A stretch of 64,000 nt of DNA from Brachycybe producta (Eukaryota > Arthropoda > Diplopoda > Playtdesmida > Andrognathidae): assembly GCA_036925085.1 (NCBI GenBank), contig JAUPFP010000036.1, positions 248,001 through 312,000 of the forward strand, in the 5' to 3' direction. Both the position numbers and the translations under genes were made by a program. The notes beneath the pieces are model-generated. The model made no database searches and was not told the origin of the DNA. It saw nothing but the letters and a program-made list of their open reading frames with translations. Positions 58,701-61,700 of this stretch are shown piece by piece. Each line of letters begins with the position of its first letter. Position 1 is the stretch's first letter.

Positions 58701-61700
58701 ACAGAATAATCAGCTGTTCGTAAAACATGTTAAGGCTCCTTTTAACTGTTTGTTATTTGATAGCTGCGTTCTGAACTATTTTTAGAGCTGTTGTGTATTT
58801 TTTGTTATTGCATAATCTGTTTATAATGGCGTTCACTTGTTGTTTTTACAAGTGTTGCTACATTTACAACTTATTATTTTGTTATAGTTTCGATAAAGTG
58901 CAGTCCTTCCGCCATCTTGAATCGCCCAAGGATCTGGTGAGCAAGTACGAAAATTTGAATATTTGTCAGTCTCGACGTGAAGGAGAAGGATCTAACGACG
59001 ACAACAGGAAATCGGAGGAAGTTACAATCGGCGGTGTGAAAGGCGAAGTTTCGAGCAGCGAGGATGATGTCATCCACTTGAGCGTGGCTGCGAAAGCATC
59101 GTTGTTTATGCAAAAGCAAAGTCAGCTGAAACATTTGCCAGAAAAGCATAGATCTGTAAACAGTCGTCGTAATTTGCAAAGATCTCAGACACAACCGGTC
59201 ACCATGGAGGAATTGCAAGAAGCCGTGAAGATTGCTGAGGATGGAGCTTCTAATGATAACGTCGAGAAGAATGATATTGCCAAAAACGATATTGATACAG
59301 GGGAAGTCGGTACGGGCAAGGAGACTTCTGAATCGGAAGAAGATCCTTCCAAATTAAGTTTGGCTGAAAGAGTAAGACTCTTCAACCAGAAAATGGTGGA
59401 AGTGAGACTTCCGACACGAAAGAACGGAAATGACAAGGACTGTGAACCAATGGCATCGTCGAGAAGAAAACGAGTCGTATCGACACGCTTTTGTACTCAA
59501 CCCGTGACGACGTTTGAGGTCCGAGAGGCTTCGCGTATTTCACCGTTAGCTGCTAGTTTAATGAGGCCGTCGGAGTCGAATGACTTATTGAATGGCGAGG
59601 AGGCGTTGTCGCAATCTTCCAAAACGGCAATTTCTCTTAAGTCTTCTTCATCTGTGAATTGCATCATTGAAAAAGCACATCATGAAGAAGAAAATTCACT
59701 CGCTAGCAGGCCTAGAGGTAAATAAATTCATGTTAGTTTAACCCGACTGCATAGCGATGAAATACATATTAGTTTCTTTGACAGGTATTCTCAAGAAAAG
59801 GGAACAATTATTACAGTCGTTGACAAAAGATTTTACGGAAAAGAGCGTAACATCATCCAATTCGAATTCAACGACAAAGTGTTCGACGGCAACGGCAGCT
59901 CAGAAGTCGGTGTCGTGCTGTGAAATGGTGACGAAGCCGATTGTTTGTATCGGTGCTAAAACAACGTCCTCTTCGTCGTCATCTGACGACGAAGATGAGA
60001 CGGAAGGAATTACGATCAACATGAGAGCAAGTGCTGCAGAAGTAGTATCACCTACTACGGCAGTCGTTGCTGCTCCTAGTATTAGTACGGACGACGATTC
60101 CGCGTCTATTACGAGCGGAAGTGGAGGAAGTGGGCGAGAACAGCGGCGTTGCATTAAAAACGAAGCGGTCATGAGGCGACGTAATGCCACACTTCGGAAG
60201 ATAGAAGAAAGGTAATTAATATAAATAATTAACATTTAATCAGAAAGTTTATTTGAATTCTTTTAATTAGAAAATGGAGTAAAGGAATAGTTTAAAAGAT
60301 ATTTCAAGACGATTTTTTTAAATAAGTTTTATAGCAAGTTTGTATTTTAACAATTACTCTGAAAGCAGCTCTGAGGGCCTATGGCAGAGAGACTAATTAG
60401 TACAACAGCAGCATAAGAAATGCTTTGTTTTTAAAATAACCTTGTTAGTGTTTTATGATATTGATATTTTTCAAAATGAACTTTTTAGAAAGAAAAATGT
60501 AAAATGTTTAAAATTAGGTCATTTTCAAACTCGCATAAAAAGTTTATTTTAAAAGATACCAACTTGAAAGGGGGGGCTAGCTACCCTTCTAGATTCTAAA
60601 ATATTTTCAAATTTCTCTTAATTTTGCCTCATAAAGACAGAATAATCAGAGTTCGAGAGGCGTTTACACTTTCAAACCAGCCGTAATGTGTACCATAGAA
60701 ATTCTCCCATTCATATTTCAAATTTAGTTGAAAACCAGCATGATGAATGCAAACATGCTAAGCATATTTTAGTCGTATTATAACTGGCATGAAACGTTTA
60801 TTTTGAAAGAATGGAATTTTTTTATGGAAGTTTTCAAAGTTTTCTGCTTAAGGAAAGTTCCTCGTACCTCAATTTCTGCACCTACGTGTTGTATCTTTAA
60901 AACTATTACAAGTTGAAATGAGAAGAGACGATGACGACGACGACATAATAATTAGTAGTGTATCTTCTTGTTGGTTGTTGAGAATTGAGCACGTTTTAAG
61001 TCTCAACTTGAGAAATGTCTTATTTGAAGGTTATTGCACTTGGATAATAATCCTAAGAAAAGGTTAAATACTATAATTGCTACTTAAGTTAGTTGTTGTT
61101 AAGAACGTTATTTTCCTGTCAACTCGGCTGATTATTAATTTATTATGAAACTATGGAGGTTTTTTTTTTAAATTCACCAAAATCTTATGTGAAAATAAGG
61201 TCGGGAGCAAAGAGGGTAGGGGGACTTACTTTTAAAACTCTTTTGGTGAAGTTGCTTTGTGTGACCTACTGACTATTATGATGGTGGCCCACCATAACTG
61301 AATGGAACTTCCTCGTTATTGCCTGCATATGTTGTCCAGGTGGTTATTACAGCCTGAATTGGTGCACTTGCCTCTTATTGTTGCACAACCATATGACTGA
61401 CTGACTCATAAAAGTGACACGCATTTCTCCCGTGTATCTTTCAGCTGTAACAATAATATGTTTGAATCATTTTTCTGTTTATTTGTTATTATTATTATTA
61501 CGTCCACTAACAACTCACGGTATGCAGCAGAGGCCCTAGGTTTGTTTTCTCTGTTTTCTTTCTAATATTTAGAGTTTCAAGTGTTCAAGGTGGTTTCAAA
61601 GTGTAAACGCCTCTTCAGAAGCAAAATTGAGAGGGGGAAAATCAAAAGGTGTTTTAAAAACTACAATTAAGGGTATTTTCGTGTTTAATATCTTTCAAAA

